The position numbers and the translations under genes were made by a program. From assembly GCA_021818545.1 (NCBI GenBank), contig JAKATX010000003.1:1-36194 (forward strand): 36,194 nucleotides of DNA. Direction: 5' to 3'. The stretch's first letter is position 1. Each line of letters begins with the position of its first letter. The notes beneath the pieces were generated by a model. The model was not told the origin of the DNA. It ran no database searches and saw nothing but the letters and a program-made list of their open reading frames with translations. The stretch comes from Microcaldota archaeon (GTDB lineage Archaea; Micrarchaeota; Micrarchaeia; Micrarchaeales; Micrarchaeaceae). Below are positions 8,238 to 17,598 of the stretch, one piece after another.

Positions 8238-8391
8238 GAAATCATGCTCAGGAATTAACTATTAAGCAATAACTTATTTACACTTTTGTTATCATCAGCA
8301 CATGTTTTTTGGATACGTAGCAGCGCATACGTTTGTCATCACATCGCTGAAGTGACCTTACCTGACTACAATAATTGATTAATTTATGCGC

Positions 8392-8958
8392 TCAGAGTGA
8401 ATGCATTAATCGCCTGGCGTAATCATCCTCTGATTTTGACAGGTCCTGCTCGACGGTCTTCCAGATGCCCTCCAAAACCTTGGAAAGCGGTCCGGACACC
8501 TCCCTCATATTGTCAAGAGCTTCGATATTTGCCTTGAGTTCTTCCTGCTTTTGCTTATCGACTTCCATGTCAAGCATCTTCTCGTTTTCTGCATAGAGCC
8601 GCGATATTGACTGGTTGGCATTCCAGATGTCTCCGAAATGCTCTATGCTTATGTCGCGCAGCTTCGAACGCCAATCAGAAAACTTCTTGACCTCTGCCTT
8701 GACGGCATTGTAATCGCCGCTATTGTAGTTTACTGATGTTAAGAACCCCTCGTATTCCTTGTCCCTTTTCGTTATGTACGAAGTGAATAATGATTTTTGT
8801 ATTTCCATCAGCATGCTCTGCGTGAGCTCCGCGCCGCTGACTATACCCAGCTTGTCCAAACCAGAATCAAGCAATTTGCCGGCAGACTTTGTACCGTTGA
8901 TAAGCCTGGTAAACCTGATATCGTTGTACTTATCCTTAATATCTGAAAGCAGACCCAT
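8392..8958 (-). CDS. Helical protein of unknown function
   Basis: 188 residues, ATG 8958 preceded by a weak GGTG ribosome site. I do not recognise the family. The protein is almost entirely predicted helix and charged, with coiled-coil-like stretches (about 115-165, rich in Glu, Lys and Leu) and no signal or membrane helix. The start MGLLSDIKDKY is amphipathic and could touch membranes. It is divergent from hutH with 126 bases between them and stands alone on its strand. Possible roles such as a structural or scaffold protein are guesses. Confidence 0.55.
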   Translation of the reverse strand: MGLLSDIKDKYNDIRFTRLINGTKSAGKLLDSGLDKLGIVSGAELTQSMLMEIQKSLFTSYITKRDKEYEGFLTSVNYNSGDYNAVKAEVKKFSDWRSKLRDISIEHFGDIWNANQSISRLYAENEKMLDMEVDKQKQEELKANIEALDNMREVSGPLSKVLEGIWKTVEQDLSKSEDDYARRLMHSL

Positions 8959-9084
8959 TAGAACACCGATACTGTAAGATTATTATATAACTATTTTAAG
9001 GTAGATAAATATTAAGCGTCTAGTGGATTATATTAATCGTATTAAAGTCGGTTTCCAGCGATAATTCGTAATGGTTTTGATTAA
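8959..9084. promoter_or_regulatory. Divergent promoter region between unknown gene and hutH operon
   Basis: AT-rich 126-base spacer with several TATA-like runs (TTATTATATAAC near 8983; ATTATATTAATC near 9028) serving both directions. A short palindrome GATTA-TAT-TAATC (9026-9038) sits about 50 bases before hutH and could be an operator or only a TATA element. Confidence 0.35.
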
Positions 9085-10599
9085 ATGGCGGTTAGGATAA
9101 ACGGGAAGGGCTTGACTGTGCGTGATGTTGTATCTGTTTCTAGGGATTTTGAATTGGTGGAGCTTAGCGAGGATGCAGTAGCGGGAATTGAGGCTTCGGC
9201 CACCTTGATTGACAGGCTAGCCAAAGGCAAAAAACGCGTTTATGGGGTGAATACCGGATTCGGCGCAATGGCGGACACCATAATATCCAAGGATAAGGTG
9301 CTTGAACTTCAAAAAAACATAGTGATGAGCCATTCCGCAGGCGTTGGCGAACCACTTCCGGAAGACGTGGTAAGGGCGGCTATGCTCTTGCGCGCCAACA
9401 CCTTAGCCAGAGGGTATTCCGGGGTAAAGCTTGGAACTATAAAAATGCTCATAGGGATGTTGAATAGGGGGATCCATCCAATAATACCGAAGAAGGGGTC
9501 ATTGGGCGCAAGCGGTGATCTGGCGCAGTTGGCACACATCGCCCTGGTTATGATAGGAAGAGGCCGCGCGGTGTACAAAGGCAGAATTCTGGACGGTGGT
9601 GATGCGCTCAAGCATGCGGGCTTGAAACCATTGAAACTTGGCGCAAAGGAGGGCCTTTCTCTTGTAAACGGCACGCAGATAATGGCAAGCATAGGCGCGC
9701 TAGAATTACATGACGCAAATATACTTGCCAAGACCGCGGATGTTGCGGCTGCCATGAGCTTGGAGGCGCTTAGGGGCAACATGTCGCCATTTGATGAAAG
9801 GGTGCAGATGCTCAGGCCCCATGATGGTCAGGTAAAATGCGCCGCCAATATCAGGAAGCTAGTCGATGGAAGCGGTCTTATCGGGTCTAAGAATAGGACG
9901 CAGGATGCTTATTCCATAAGATGCATACCGCAAGTCAACGGGGCGGTTAAGGACACGCTGGATTTCTGCGGCGGCATAATAGAGACAGAGATAAACTCCG
10001 TTACGGATAATCCCGTTGTATTGGCCGAAGATGGCGAGGTGCTGTCTTGCGGGCACTTCCATGGTGAATACCTCGCCTTCGCAATGGACTTCCTTGCCAT
10101 AGCTATATCTGAACTGGCAGATATTTCAGAGAGGAGGATAGCTAGGCTGGTAGACCATAAACTAAGCGGGCTTCCTGCGTTCTTGATAAAGGATGCTGGG
10201 GTAAATTCTGGTTTTATGATACCCCATTACACTGCGGCTTCGCTTGTTTCAGAGAACAAGATACTGAGCCATCCGGCGTCCGTTGATTCCATACCGACAT
10301 CGGCGAACCAAGAGGACCATGTAAGCATGGGCTCGATATCCGCCAACAAGCTCATGGAGGTATTATTTAACACTACAAACGTTGTGGCGATAGAATGCAT
10401 GTGCGCAGCGCAGGCTCTTGACCTGTTGGATGTTAATACAGGATCAGGGGTTGACGCAGCGCGCAAAGCAGTGAGGGAGAAAGTGAGGTTTATAAAAAGG
10501 GACGAAGAGATGCATGGCAACATGCAGAAATGCTTCGACATAGTTAGAACCGGGGCTGTGCTAAAAAGCGTTGAGGATACGGTCGGTGCACTGGAATAA
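9085..10599 (+). CDS. hutH: Histidine ammonia-lyase
   Basis: 504 residues, normal for the aromatic amino acid lyase family. It removes ammonia from L-histidine to give urocanate, the first step of histidine use. The self-formed MIO cofactor triad Ala142-Ser143-Gly144 is intact within GSLGASGDLAQLAH; YGVNTGFG (53-60), the active-site Tyr loop, and TSANQEDHVSMGS near 415 are present. Phenylalanine and tyrosine lyases share the fold, but the three following genes are the rest of the hut pathway, which settles the substrate. First gene of a tight operon: hutG begins 12 bases after its stop. Confidence 0.96.
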   Translation: MAVRINGKGLTVRDVVSVSRDFELVELSEDAVAGIEASATLIDRLAKGKKRVYGVNTGFGAMADTIISKDKVLELQKNIVMSHSAGVGEPLPEDVVRAAMLLRANTLARGYSGVKLGTIKMLIGMLNRGIHPIIPKKGSLGASGDLAQLAHIALVMIGRGRAVYKGRILDGGDALKHAGLKPLKLGAKEGLSLVNGTQIMASIGALELHDANILAKTADVAAAMSLEALRGNMSPFDERVQMLRPHDGQVKCAANIRKLVDGSGLIGSKNRTQDAYSIRCIPQVNGAVKDTLDFCGGIIETEINSVTDNPVVLAEDGEVLSCGHFHGEYLAFAMDFLAIAISELADISERRIARLVDHKLSGLPAFLIKDAGVNSGFMIPHYTAASLVSENKILSHPASVDSIPTSANQEDHVSMGSISANKLMEVLFNTTNVVAIECMCAAQALDLLDVNTGSGVDAARKAVREKVRFIKRDEEMHGNMQKCFDIVRTGAVLKSVEDTVGALE

Positions 10600-10610
10600 A
10601 TGGTATTGCT

Positions 10611-11585
10611 ATGCAGAATGTAAAACCAAGTGAGGTGATAGTACATGATGAAAAGGCAGATCCGAACGACCTTCGCTTGAGAAACATTATGGAGAATTAC
10701 CGCGATGGGGTAATGTATGATGTCGGGCTTATAGGGGTGCCTTTTGACTACGGCGTAAAGTTAAGCAATGGGAGAGTGGGCGCGAAATTAGGGCCAGACG
10801 CCTTCAGGAAGGCACTGAAGAGGTATGGGACTACCTACAACATAGAAAACAAAATCGATATAAGCGGACTGAAGATATGCGATTTCGGGAATGTTGATGT
10901 GGTGGACAATGATTCAAGCGAAACCCACATGCGCGTAAGCAGCGTAGTTTCTGAGGTATTGAAAACAGGCGCGGTGCCCGTAATCATAGGCGGCGGCCAT
11001 GACATAAGCTTTGCAGACGTAAGGGGGCTCTGCATGGCTTCAGGCGGGCATATAGGAGGCATAAACATAGACGCTCATTTTGATGTTAGGGAGGTCAGGG
11101 ATGGCAATATCTCCAGCGGCACGCCTTTCAGGAGGGTAATTGAAGAGCTTGACGGGCGCATTGATGGCAGGAATTTCGTCGAATTGGGCGCACATGATAA
11201 CTTAAATTCCAAGGCGCATCATGGATATTTAGAATCAAAAGGCGTTAACGTGATAACGCTTGATGACATGCGCCTTGCAGGAATTGACGATGCAATAGGT
11301 GGCGCACTTAAGGCTGCATGCACCGAAACAGAGGCTGCGTTCTTGAGCATAGACATGGATGCAATGCAAGGCAGCGCTGCGCCAGGATGCAGCGCCCCTA
11401 GCCCGCGCGGCGTGTCGCCTGACGAAATCGTGCGTGCGGCATTCGAATGCGGAGTGAATGGCAAAGTAAAGATGTTGGATATAATGGAGCTCAATCCTGA
11501 ATACGATACCAATGAAATGACAGCGATTTTGGCTGTTACTATTTTTGTTGGCTTCCTTAATGGATTTTCCAGAAGAAAGAGTTGA
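10611..11585 (+). CDS. hutG: Formimidoylglutamase
   Basis: 324 residues, ureohydrolase (arginase/agmatinase) fold with a dinuclear Mn site. It hydrolyses N-formimino-L-glutamate to glutamate and formamide, the last hut step. Metal ligands visible: His130 (GGGHDISF), Asp154, His156 and Asp158 (NIDAHFDVR), Asp248 and Asp250 (SIDMDAMQ). SSGTPFRR after the DAHFD motif and [11 protein letters not shown] are features of HutG rather than agmatinase or arginase. With this direct hydrolase no formiminotransferase or separate deiminase is needed. About 35 N-terminal residues precede the core. It ends 4 bases before hutU, so coupling is likely. Confidence 0.9.
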   Translation: MQNVKPSEVIVHDEKADPNDLRLRNIMENYRDGVMYDVGLIGVPFDYGVKLSNGRVGAKLGPDAFRKALKRYGTTYNIENKIDISGLKICDFGNVDVVDNDSSETHMRVSSVVSEVLKTGAVPVIIGGGHDISFADVRGLCMASGGHIGGINIDAHFDVREVRDGNISSGTPFRRVIEELDGRIDGRNFVELGAHDNLNSKAHHGYLESKGVNVITLDDMRLAGIDDAIGGALKAACTETEAAFLSIDMDAMQGSAAPGCSAPSPRGVSPDEIVRAAFECGVNGKVKMLDIMELNPEYDTNEMTAILAVTIFVGFLNGFSRRKS

Positions 11586-11589
11586 TTCA

Positions 11590-13272
11590 ATGAGACCGAT
11601 GTTTTATGAGGAACGACCTAAAACGCCGATCAGGGCGCCGCACGGAAATGAGCTGCACTGCAAAAATTGGGATGCTGAAGCTGCGATGCGCATGCTGATG
11701 AACAATTTGGACCATGATGTTGCAATAGATGCAGATGAGCTAATAGTTTATGGCGGCACAGGAAGGGCGGCCAGGAACTGGAAGGAATACAACAGGATAA
11801 TCAAAGCGCTGATGGAGCTCAATAAAGACGAGACGCTGTGCATACAGAGCGGCAAGCCGGTGTATATAGCCCCGACACATGAAGAGGCTCCGAGGGTGAT
11901 AATAGCCAACTCTAATCTAGTGCCAAAATGGTCCACCCAGGAGTGCTTCGATAAATACGATAGCATGGGCCTTATGATGTACGGCCAGATGACGGCAGGG
12001 AGTTGGATATACATAGGTACGCAAGGAATATTGCAAGGAACATATGAGACTTTTGCTTCGGTCGCCAGGGACGACCTTAAAAAAGATTCGCTTAGTGGGT
12101 CATTCATACTCACTGCTGGAATGGGCGGCATGAGCGGCGCGCAGCCCGTAGCAGGAACGATGAATGGCGCAGTGATACTTGACGTTGAGGTCAGGAAAGA
12201 GAGGATAGAGAGGAAGGTCAGAGAAGGCTACTGCGACAGGATGACGGAAAGCATTGATGAGGCCATAAGCTTGATCAAGAAGGCGAAAAGTGATGGTTCG
12301 GCCTTGTCCATAGGACTCGTAGGCAATGCCGCAGATGTATATCCGGAACTGGTAAAGCGTAATTTTATACCGGACGTGGTAACAGATCAAACACCAGCGC
12401 ATAACCTGCTAAGCTATGTACCTGAAGGGAACCTAGCGGAATTGGATGCGCTTAGGGAGAATGATCCTGAATCTTACAAGAAGCTGGCGCTAAAATCAAT
12501 AAAGAAGCATGTGGAAGCGATGCTTGAAATGCAGCGCGCGGGATCCATAGTATTTGATTATGGCAATAATATCCGGGCACAGGCAGAAACCGCAGGCACG
12601 AATGTGAGGGGAAAGGACGGCAAATTCCTTTATCCTGGATTCGTACCGAAATACATACGGCCTTTATTCTGCGAGGGAAAGGGGCCGTTCAGGTGGGCAG
12701 CCCTTTCAGGCAACCCAGAAGACATACGCAAGATAGACCAGATGCTTATTGAGGTTTTCGCCGATAATCTGGCGCTTGCTAGATGGCTTAGGATAGCAGG
12801 CGAGAAGATACCGTTTACTGGTTTGCCTGCACGAATATGCTGGCTAGGATACGGGGACAGGGCGGTAGCCGGAATCGAGATGAACAAGATGGTCAGGCGG
12901 GGGGAGCTCGAAGCCCCCGTAGTTATAGGCAGGGATCATCTAGACTGCGGCTCTGTTGCCTCGCCTTACCGTGAAACTGAGGACATGAAGGATGGAAGCG
13001 ATGCGATAGCGGATTGGCCCCTGCTGAATTTCGGGCTCAATGCCTGCAATGGAGCAAGCTGGGTCAGCTTCCACAACGGCGGCGGGGTCGGGATAGGAAA
13101 TGCGCTGCATGCAGGCATGGTCATAGTGGTGGACGGCACGGCAGAGAGGGAGAAGAGGCTGAAGCGTGTCCTGACCGTAGACCCCGGCATAGGAGTCGCA
13201 AGACATGTAGATGCGGGATATGACGAGGCAATAAAAACTGCCGGTGAAAAATCAATAAAGATACCAAGGTGA
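11590..13272 (+). CDS. hutU: Urocanate hydratase (urocanase)
   Basis: 560 residues from ATG 11590, close to the family norm of about 555. It adds water to urocanate using tightly bound NAD as electrophile, giving imidazolonepropionate. I chose ATG 11590 because it lies 4 bases after the hutG stop and leaves about a dozen residues before the conserved RAPHGNEL, as in E. coli; the upstream ATG 11560 and TTG 11545 would overlap hutG. Visible: [64 protein letters not shown] and [10 protein letters not shown] with the active-site Cys at about 417 (equivalent to Cys410 of Pseudomonas). Confidence 0.96.
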   Translation: MRPMFYEERPKTPIRAPHGNELHCKNWDAEAAMRMLMNNLDHDVAIDADELIVYGGTGRAARNWKEYNRIIKALMELNKDETLCIQSGKPVYIAPTHEEAPRVIIANSNLVPKWSTQECFDKYDSMGLMMYGQMTAGSWIYIGTQGILQGTYETFASVARDDLKKDSLSGSFILTAGMGGMSGAQPVAGTMNGAVILDVEVRKERIERKVREGYCDRMTESIDEAISLIKKAKSDGSALSIGLVGNAADVYPELVKRNFIPDVVTDQTPAHNLLSYVPEGNLAELDALRENDPESYKKLALKSIKKHVEAMLEMQRAGSIVFDYGNNIRAQAETAGTNVRGKDGKFLYPGFVPKYIRPLFCEGKGPFRWAALSGNPEDIRKIDQMLIEVFADNLALARWLRIAGEKIPFTGLPARICWLGYGDRAVAGIEMNKMVRRGELEAPVVIGRDHLDCGSVASPYRETEDMKDGSDAIADWPLLNFGLNACNGASWVSFHNGGGVGIGNALHAGMVIVVDGTAEREKRLKRVLTVDPGIGVARHVDAGYDEAIKTAGEKSIKIPR

Positions 13273-13278
13273 TCTACT

Positions 13279-14574
13279 TTGGACAAACCCAGTGCGGACA
13301 TAATAGTAAAGAACTGTTCTGAACTGCTCACCATGGCAGGAGGCGGCGGAAAGCCCAAGAAAGGCACCATGCTAAACAACGTTGGCATGATAAGGAGAGG
13401 CGCAGTAGGCATATCAGACGGCGTGATAACCTGGGTAGGCAGAGAAGACGATATAGGCAGTAGCGTAAAAAAAAGTAGGCGGACAAGGGTGGTAGACGCT
13501 GAAGGAGGCGTCGTTATGCCGGGTTTTGTCGATCCCCATACGCATATTGTTTTTGCAGGATCGCGCGAGAATGAATGGCTAGATAGGCTCGCGGGCAAAA
13601 GTTACCTGAGCATACTGAAAGCTGGCGGGGGGATCATCAGCACCGTCAAAGCCACCCGAAAAGCCAAAAAGCAGGATTTGATCAGGAAAGGGTTGGGATA
13701 CCTCCGTATGATGCTGGATTTCGGCACAACTACGATAGAAGCCAAAAGCGGATACGGCCTTACGTTAAAAGACGAGATAAAGATACTTGAATGCATTAAG
13801 GAACTTAATTCAATCCAGCCAGTTGACGTAGTGCCGACTTTCCTTGGCGCCCATGCATTGCCGCCCGAATTTGAGCGCAAGGAAGATTACGTTAAGCTAG
13901 TTGCGGATACCATGGTGCCTGAGATTGCAAGGCGCGGCCTGGCAAGTTATTGCGATGTTTTCTGTGAGCGAGGAGCCTTTTCTGCAGCAGAAGCGAAGCG
14001 CATTCTTGAAGCGGGTGTGGCGCACGGGCTAAAGCCTAAAATCCACACCAACCAATTCAACGACATAGGCGGGACAGAAGTTGCCGCTAAAATCCATCCC
14101 GAAAGCATAGACCATCTTGATGTCATTTCTAAAAAATGCCTTGATGACGTGGCAACAGCCGGCAGCGTCGCAGTACTTCTTCCAGGAGCGGCATTCTTCC
14201 TGGATGGAGGCATTTACCCTGATGCCAAGGCCATGATTGCGGCAGGCGTGCCATTGGCACTTGGTACTGATTTCAATCCTGGCACGTCTTTCTGCTATTC
14301 CATGCAGTTCATATTGTCATTAGCATGCATAAAGCTTGGCCTAAGCGTTGAGCAGGCGCTGAATTGCGCCACGATAAACGCAGCGCATGCAATAGGGATG
14401 GGCGGCGTTGTAGGCAGCTTAGATGTAGGTAAACAAGCGGATATTATAATTATGGATTTGGGTTCCTACAAACTTATACCGTATTCCATTGCGGGGAATA
14501 ATGTCAACACAGTGATAAAGAAGGGCTTTATCCATAAGGTTAAAGATCCGCATAAGGCGGATTGGACTGAGTAA
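13279..14574 (+). CDS. hutI: Imidazolonepropionase
   Basis: 431 residues, amidohydrolase family; opens imidazolonepropionate to N-formimino-L-glutamate. The start is TTG 13279, six bases after the hutU stop; it is favoured because ADIIVKNCSELLTM aligns with the N-terminus of Bacillus HutI and would be lost from the next ATG (13333). Metal ligands His87 and His89 in DPHTHIVFAGSR, then KSGYGL, the KIHTNQFNDIGG histidine, and GTDFNPGTS near 330 are all present. The C-terminal strand region (ADIIIMDLGSY) is complete. Fourth gene of the hut operon. Confidence 0.95.
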   Translation: MDKPSADIIVKNCSELLTMAGGGGKPKKGTMLNNVGMIRRGAVGISDGVITWVGREDDIGSSVKKSRRTRVVDAEGGVVMPGFVDPHTHIVFAGSRENEWLDRLAGKSYLSILKAGGGIISTVKATRKAKKQDLIRKGLGYLRMMLDFGTTTIEAKSGYGLTLKDEIKILECIKELNSIQPVDVVPTFLGAHALPPEFERKEDYVKLVADTMVPEIARRGLASYCDVFCERGAFSAAEAKRILEAGVAHGLKPKIHTNQFNDIGGTEVAAKIHPESIDHLDVISKKCLDDVATAGSVAVLLPGAAFFLDGGIYPDAKAMIAAGVPLALGTDFNPGTSFCYSMQFILSLACIKLGLSVEQALNCATINAAHAIGMGGVVGSLDVGKQADIIIMDLGSYKLIPYSIAGNNVNTVIKKGFIHKVKDPHKADWTE

Positions 14575-14690
14575 ACGCATTTCGATTTGTCCACAGTCTA
14601 AGGCCGGCCAAGCTGCTTGACTGCACATATGACAATTGACCAACAAGGTTTTTATTCTAAATTATGCATTAATTTGTGGCAGGTCATTTG

Positions 14691-16100
14691 ATGGTTTCTA
14701 AGTCAAAGGGTAGCACGACTTCGGTGGAACAGATCGGAATAGAGCATGTCCCAGATTCCAAGAGGCACGGCAACGCAATAATGGCTTTCACAGTGTGGTT
14801 TGCAGCCAATTTGGGTGCGGCCGGATTTGCGATAGGCGTGTTGGCGGTATACGTATTTGGACTAACTCTCGCACAGGCCATACCCGTACTGTTGATAAGC
14901 AATTTGATCGGCGGACTCATCCTCGGGCTCACGGCATCGATGGGACCGGAGCTTGGATTCCCACAGATGCTCAGTTCCAGAAGCGCGTTTGGCAGAAAAG
15001 GAAATTACCTGCCTGCAGCATTTAACTGGATAAGCACCATAGGGTGGTTCACATTCAACACCATACTTGGCGTTATAGCCATACAGGCGGTATACCCTGC
15101 CCTGGACCTGTATTTGGGCGTCATAGCACTTATGCTCATACAGGTGGTTATAGCAGTATTTGGCCACGACATAATACATGTATTCGAAAAGATCATGTCA
15201 ATAATATTGGGCTTGGTATTCCTCGCTCTTGCAGCACTTATATTGACATCACCGCAGCTAAGCGCAGCGCTCTCTTATGTGCCGCAGGGAGGCAACGCCG
15301 CCATGGCGACTTTTGGAGCCATAGGCGCGACCATAGCAGTGGCGTTCTCGTACATAATAGCGTGGTCGCCTTACGCGTCTGATTACTCCAGGTATTTCCC
15401 CGAGAAGATATCGAAACGCAGCGTTGCATTGGCGGCCATGTTTGGAGGTGCAGCTGCCTCCTTTGGCGTGGAGGCTCTGGGCGCATTAGTGGCGGCGGTC
15501 ATACAGAACCCCATAGCAGGCTCACAGAATGTAGTCCTCTTTGCAGGCGTAGCATCTGCTTTTGGCGGTCTCGGCGTGGTAATGCTTGTCGCCCTGGCCG
15601 TAGGGGCGATAACCGCAAATGCGCTTAACATATACTCTAATTCGCTGTCTGCGCTGGTCCTCGACATAAAGGCCAAGCGGTGGATAACGGTTGCTGCAGG
15701 CGGGCTGATAGGTTTAGCTCTCGCCATCGCGGTAGGAGCGAATTTCGTAACTGATTTCGAGAACTTCCTCTTGATACTGGACTATTGGATAACCCCTTGG
15801 GTAGCCATAATGCTTGTAGACTTCTTCGTAGCGAAGAGGACTGCGGCGCACCTGGCGAAGAAAAGCAACATCATAGACGTACCCACAATAGGGATATATG
15901 CGCTATCGATAATCATATCTATGCCATTCATGGTGCCTAGCACCGTATGCACTGCTATAGCCATGACAGGCTGCATCAATATACCGTTAATAAGTCCTGT
16001 TTTAAGCTCGATGGCAGGCGCATTCGGTTATGCCGACTTCAGCTATTTCATATCGTTCATTATCGCAGGCGTAGCTTATTGCATTTACAGGAAACTATGA
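14691..16100 (+). CDS. NCS1-family permease (nucleobase/cation symporter)
   Basis: 469 residues from ATG 14691 (GTG 14676 is in frame but has no better signal). About 12 membrane helices are visible as long hydrophobic runs, beginning AFTVWFAANLGAAGFAIG. The N-terminal ANLG, GPELGFPQMLSSRSAFGRKGNYLPAAFNW and SDYSRYFP motifs are hallmarks of NCS1 transporters such as cytosine permease CodB. These import purines, pyrimidines, hydantoins or allantoin with H+ or Na+. It follows hutI by 116 bases with its own possible TATA box (TATTCTAAATTATG). In this place it could carry a nucleobase for the nucleoside genes next door, or an imidazole compound such as urocanate or histidine; substrate is unknown. 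Confidence 0.85.
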   Translation: MVSKSKGSTTSVEQIGIEHVPDSKRHGNAIMAFTVWFAANLGAAGFAIGVLAVYVFGLTLAQAIPVLLISNLIGGLILGLTASMGPELGFPQMLSSRSAFGRKGNYLPAAFNWISTIGWFTFNTILGVIAIQAVYPALDLYLGVIALMLIQVVIAVFGHDIIHVFEKIMSIILGLVFLALAALILTSPQLSAALSYVPQGGNAAMATFGAIGATIAVAFSYIIAWSPYASDYSRYFPEKISKRSVALAAMFGGAAASFGVEALGALVAAVIQNPIAGSQNVVLFAGVASAFGGLGVVMLVALAVGAITANALNIYSNSLSALVLDIKAKRWITVAAGGLIGLALAIAVGANFVTDFENFLLILDYWITPWVAIMLVDFFVAKRTAAHLAKKSNIIDVPTIGIYALSIIISMPFMVPSTVCTAIAMTGCINIPLISPVLSSMAGAFGYADFSYFISFIIAGVAYCIYRKL

Positions 16101-16126
16101 CATGGGAGCATGTTGTTAGTGGTTAG

Positions 16127-16834
16127 ATGGGACGCAATTACGATGGCGGGAATGGCACAATGCCAGGAATTAATAAGGCAAAAACCGCATCCATGATACT
16201 TGCTGGCATAGTAAAAGAAGCCCATTCTGTGAGGGACCTTTTTTCGCAGGATGCCAGGATGGGAAACGCCTTTGTAAGGGTAGGCAATGATTTTGCAGCC
16301 ATGACGCCTACCGGCAACAAATTTGATATGAACGCTGGGCATGTTTCTATTGTAAACATAAGAAGCGGGATTGCAATCAACGGCGTAAAACAAACTAGCG
16401 AGTACAGGATGTATCTTGAGATCCTAAGGGCTTTGCCAGGGACCACTGCGGGAATGCATCTGCATGGATGCTTCTCTCTGCCTCTTGTAAAAGTAATGGG
16501 CGCCGAAAGCTTGGGCATGGACGATTTCGCAGAGGCGGACCATTATCTAGGTAAACGCGGCAAGAAAGGTAGGATTTGCAAGGTGAAGGGAAAGTCCGGC
16601 AGCATAGAACTCGCCAAGGCGGTGGCAGGCGCATTTCTGGATGGTGCGCAGGTAGTGATCATATTCGGGCCCAATAATGAATACCATGGGACAGTTGCGA
16701 TAAGCTCAAGCAACGATCCGCTCGGAGCAGCACGGGAGGCGCTCAACAAGCTGATTGATGTCGAATATGCAGCCAAGGTAAAGATTGCGGAGTTTTTTCT
16801 GCGAGAAAAACAGTTACGTGGTAAGCGCCTCTAA
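16127..16834 (+). CDS. Class II aldolase/adducin family protein, possible deoxysugar-1-phosphate aldolase
   Basis: 235 residues. The zinc site of fuculose-phosphate-type aldolases is visible: His111 and His113 (GMHLHGCFS) and His187 (NNEYHGTVA), with the acid/base Glu92 (TSEYRMYLEIL). The N-terminal GNAFVRVGNDFAAMTPTG is the phosphate-binding part seen as GN-S-R-G in relatives. Such enzymes cleave sugar phosphates to DHAP and an aldehyde. Its 3' end overlaps the convergent nucleoside phosphorylase gene by 21 bases and a DadD-like deaminase lies beyond, so an aldolase that splits 5-deoxyribulose- or methylthioribulose-1-phosphate is a reasonable inference. ATG 16160 is an alternative start. 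Exact substrate unproven. Confidence 0.72.
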   Translation: MGRNYDGGNGTMPGINKAKTASMILAGIVKEAHSVRDLFSQDARMGNAFVRVGNDFAAMTPTGNKFDMNAGHVSIVNIRSGIAINGVKQTSEYRMYLEILRALPGTTAGMHLHGCFSLPLVKVMGAESLGMDDFAEADHYLGKRGKKGRICKVKGKSGSIELAKAVAGAFLDGAQVVIIFGPNNEYHGTVAISSSNDPLGAAREALNKLIDVEYAAKVKIAEFFLREKQLRGKRL

Positions 16835-17530
16835 TGTCACCCTCCCGGCCAGCGTCACTATTTTCTGCAGCTCTTCGTGTGAGAGCATTTTCGTGTCTTT
16901 TATAACGTTGTTGCTCACTACAAGTAATGATGCGGTGCGCAACTTCTTTGCCTTGCCCAGCATGAACAGCGTCGAGACCTCCATGTCAACAACGTCATTT
17001 CCATATAATGCAAGTTCCTTGGCAAAATCGGTTCCGAATGAGTAGAAGGAATCGGAACTGAATGTATTTGTCACCTTGAAACTTAATTTTCTGGACTTTA
17101 AAGCATCTATCAACTTAAGGGTAAGATCGAAATCCGGGGTCTGCGCTATTGATATGCCGTTGAGCCATTTTCCTTCGTACTGGGTCACGGTGCTCCCATT
17201 TGCATAGGAAGCGCCGGATATTACCATGAACTCTCCCGTCTTTATTTTAGAACTCAACGCTCCTGCGGTTCCGAGCCGCACGAACGACTTGGCGCCCAAC
17301 TGCGCCAGCTCCTCTACGACTATTGCTACGGACGGCTGGCCGATTCCATGTGTCGCTATGGTTACTGATTTGCCATTGAAGCTGCCCGTATACGCCAAAA
17401 AGCCGCGGTTTGTATTTATGATTTTTGGCCTGGCCAATAATTCTGAAAGTGCTTTTACCCTTGCAGGGTCCCCGCATATGACTGCGCTGCTCCCAACTTC
17501 TCCCTCTTTCGCATGTATTATAGCGGGCAT
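16814..17530 (-). CDS. Purine nucleoside / 5'-methylthioadenosine-type phosphorylase
   Basis: 238 residues, the length and pattern of the hexameric Sulfolobus MTA phosphorylase, which also accepts inosine and guanosine. Visible matches in order: HAKEGEVGSSAVICGDPARV, NRGFLAYTGSFNGK, IATHGIGQPSVAIVVEELAQLGA, RLGTAGAL, ISGASYANG, TPDFDLT, FSSDSFY and VVDMEVSTLFMLGK (ribose-binding Glu). It splits purine nucleosides to base plus (deoxy)ribose-1-phosphate. The start ATG 17530 is backed by a strong ribosome site (AGGTGAT at 17537-17543). It follows the amidohydrolase gene on the same strand, and together they could convert 5'-deoxyadenosine or MTA first to the inosine form and then to hypoxanthine plus sugar-1-phosphate. 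Confidence 0.86.
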   Translation of the reverse strand: MPAIIHAKEGEVGSSAVICGDPARVKALSELLARPKIINTNRGFLAYTGSFNGKSVTIATHGIGQPSVAIVVEELAQLGAKSFVRLGTAGALSSKIKTGEFMVISGASYANGSTVTQYEGKWLNGISIAQTPDFDLTLKLIDALKSRKLSFKVTNTFSSDSFYSFGTDFAKELALYGNDVVDMEVSTLFMLGKAKKLRTASLLVVSNNVIKDTKMLSHEELQKIVTLAGRVTLEALTT

Positions 17531-17536
17531 TTCCTA

Positions 17537-17543
17537 ATCACCT
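17537..17543 (-). promoter_or_regulatory. Strong ribosome binding site of the nucleoside phosphorylase gene
   Basis: AGGTGAT on the minus strand, six bases before the ATG at 17530, matches the archaeal 16S-tail complement and fixes that start. Confidence 0.6.
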
Positions 17544-17598
17544 GTATCGAAATTGCCTGGATATTGTATTGCTGCTTAGCGCCATGGAATCCCGGTAA

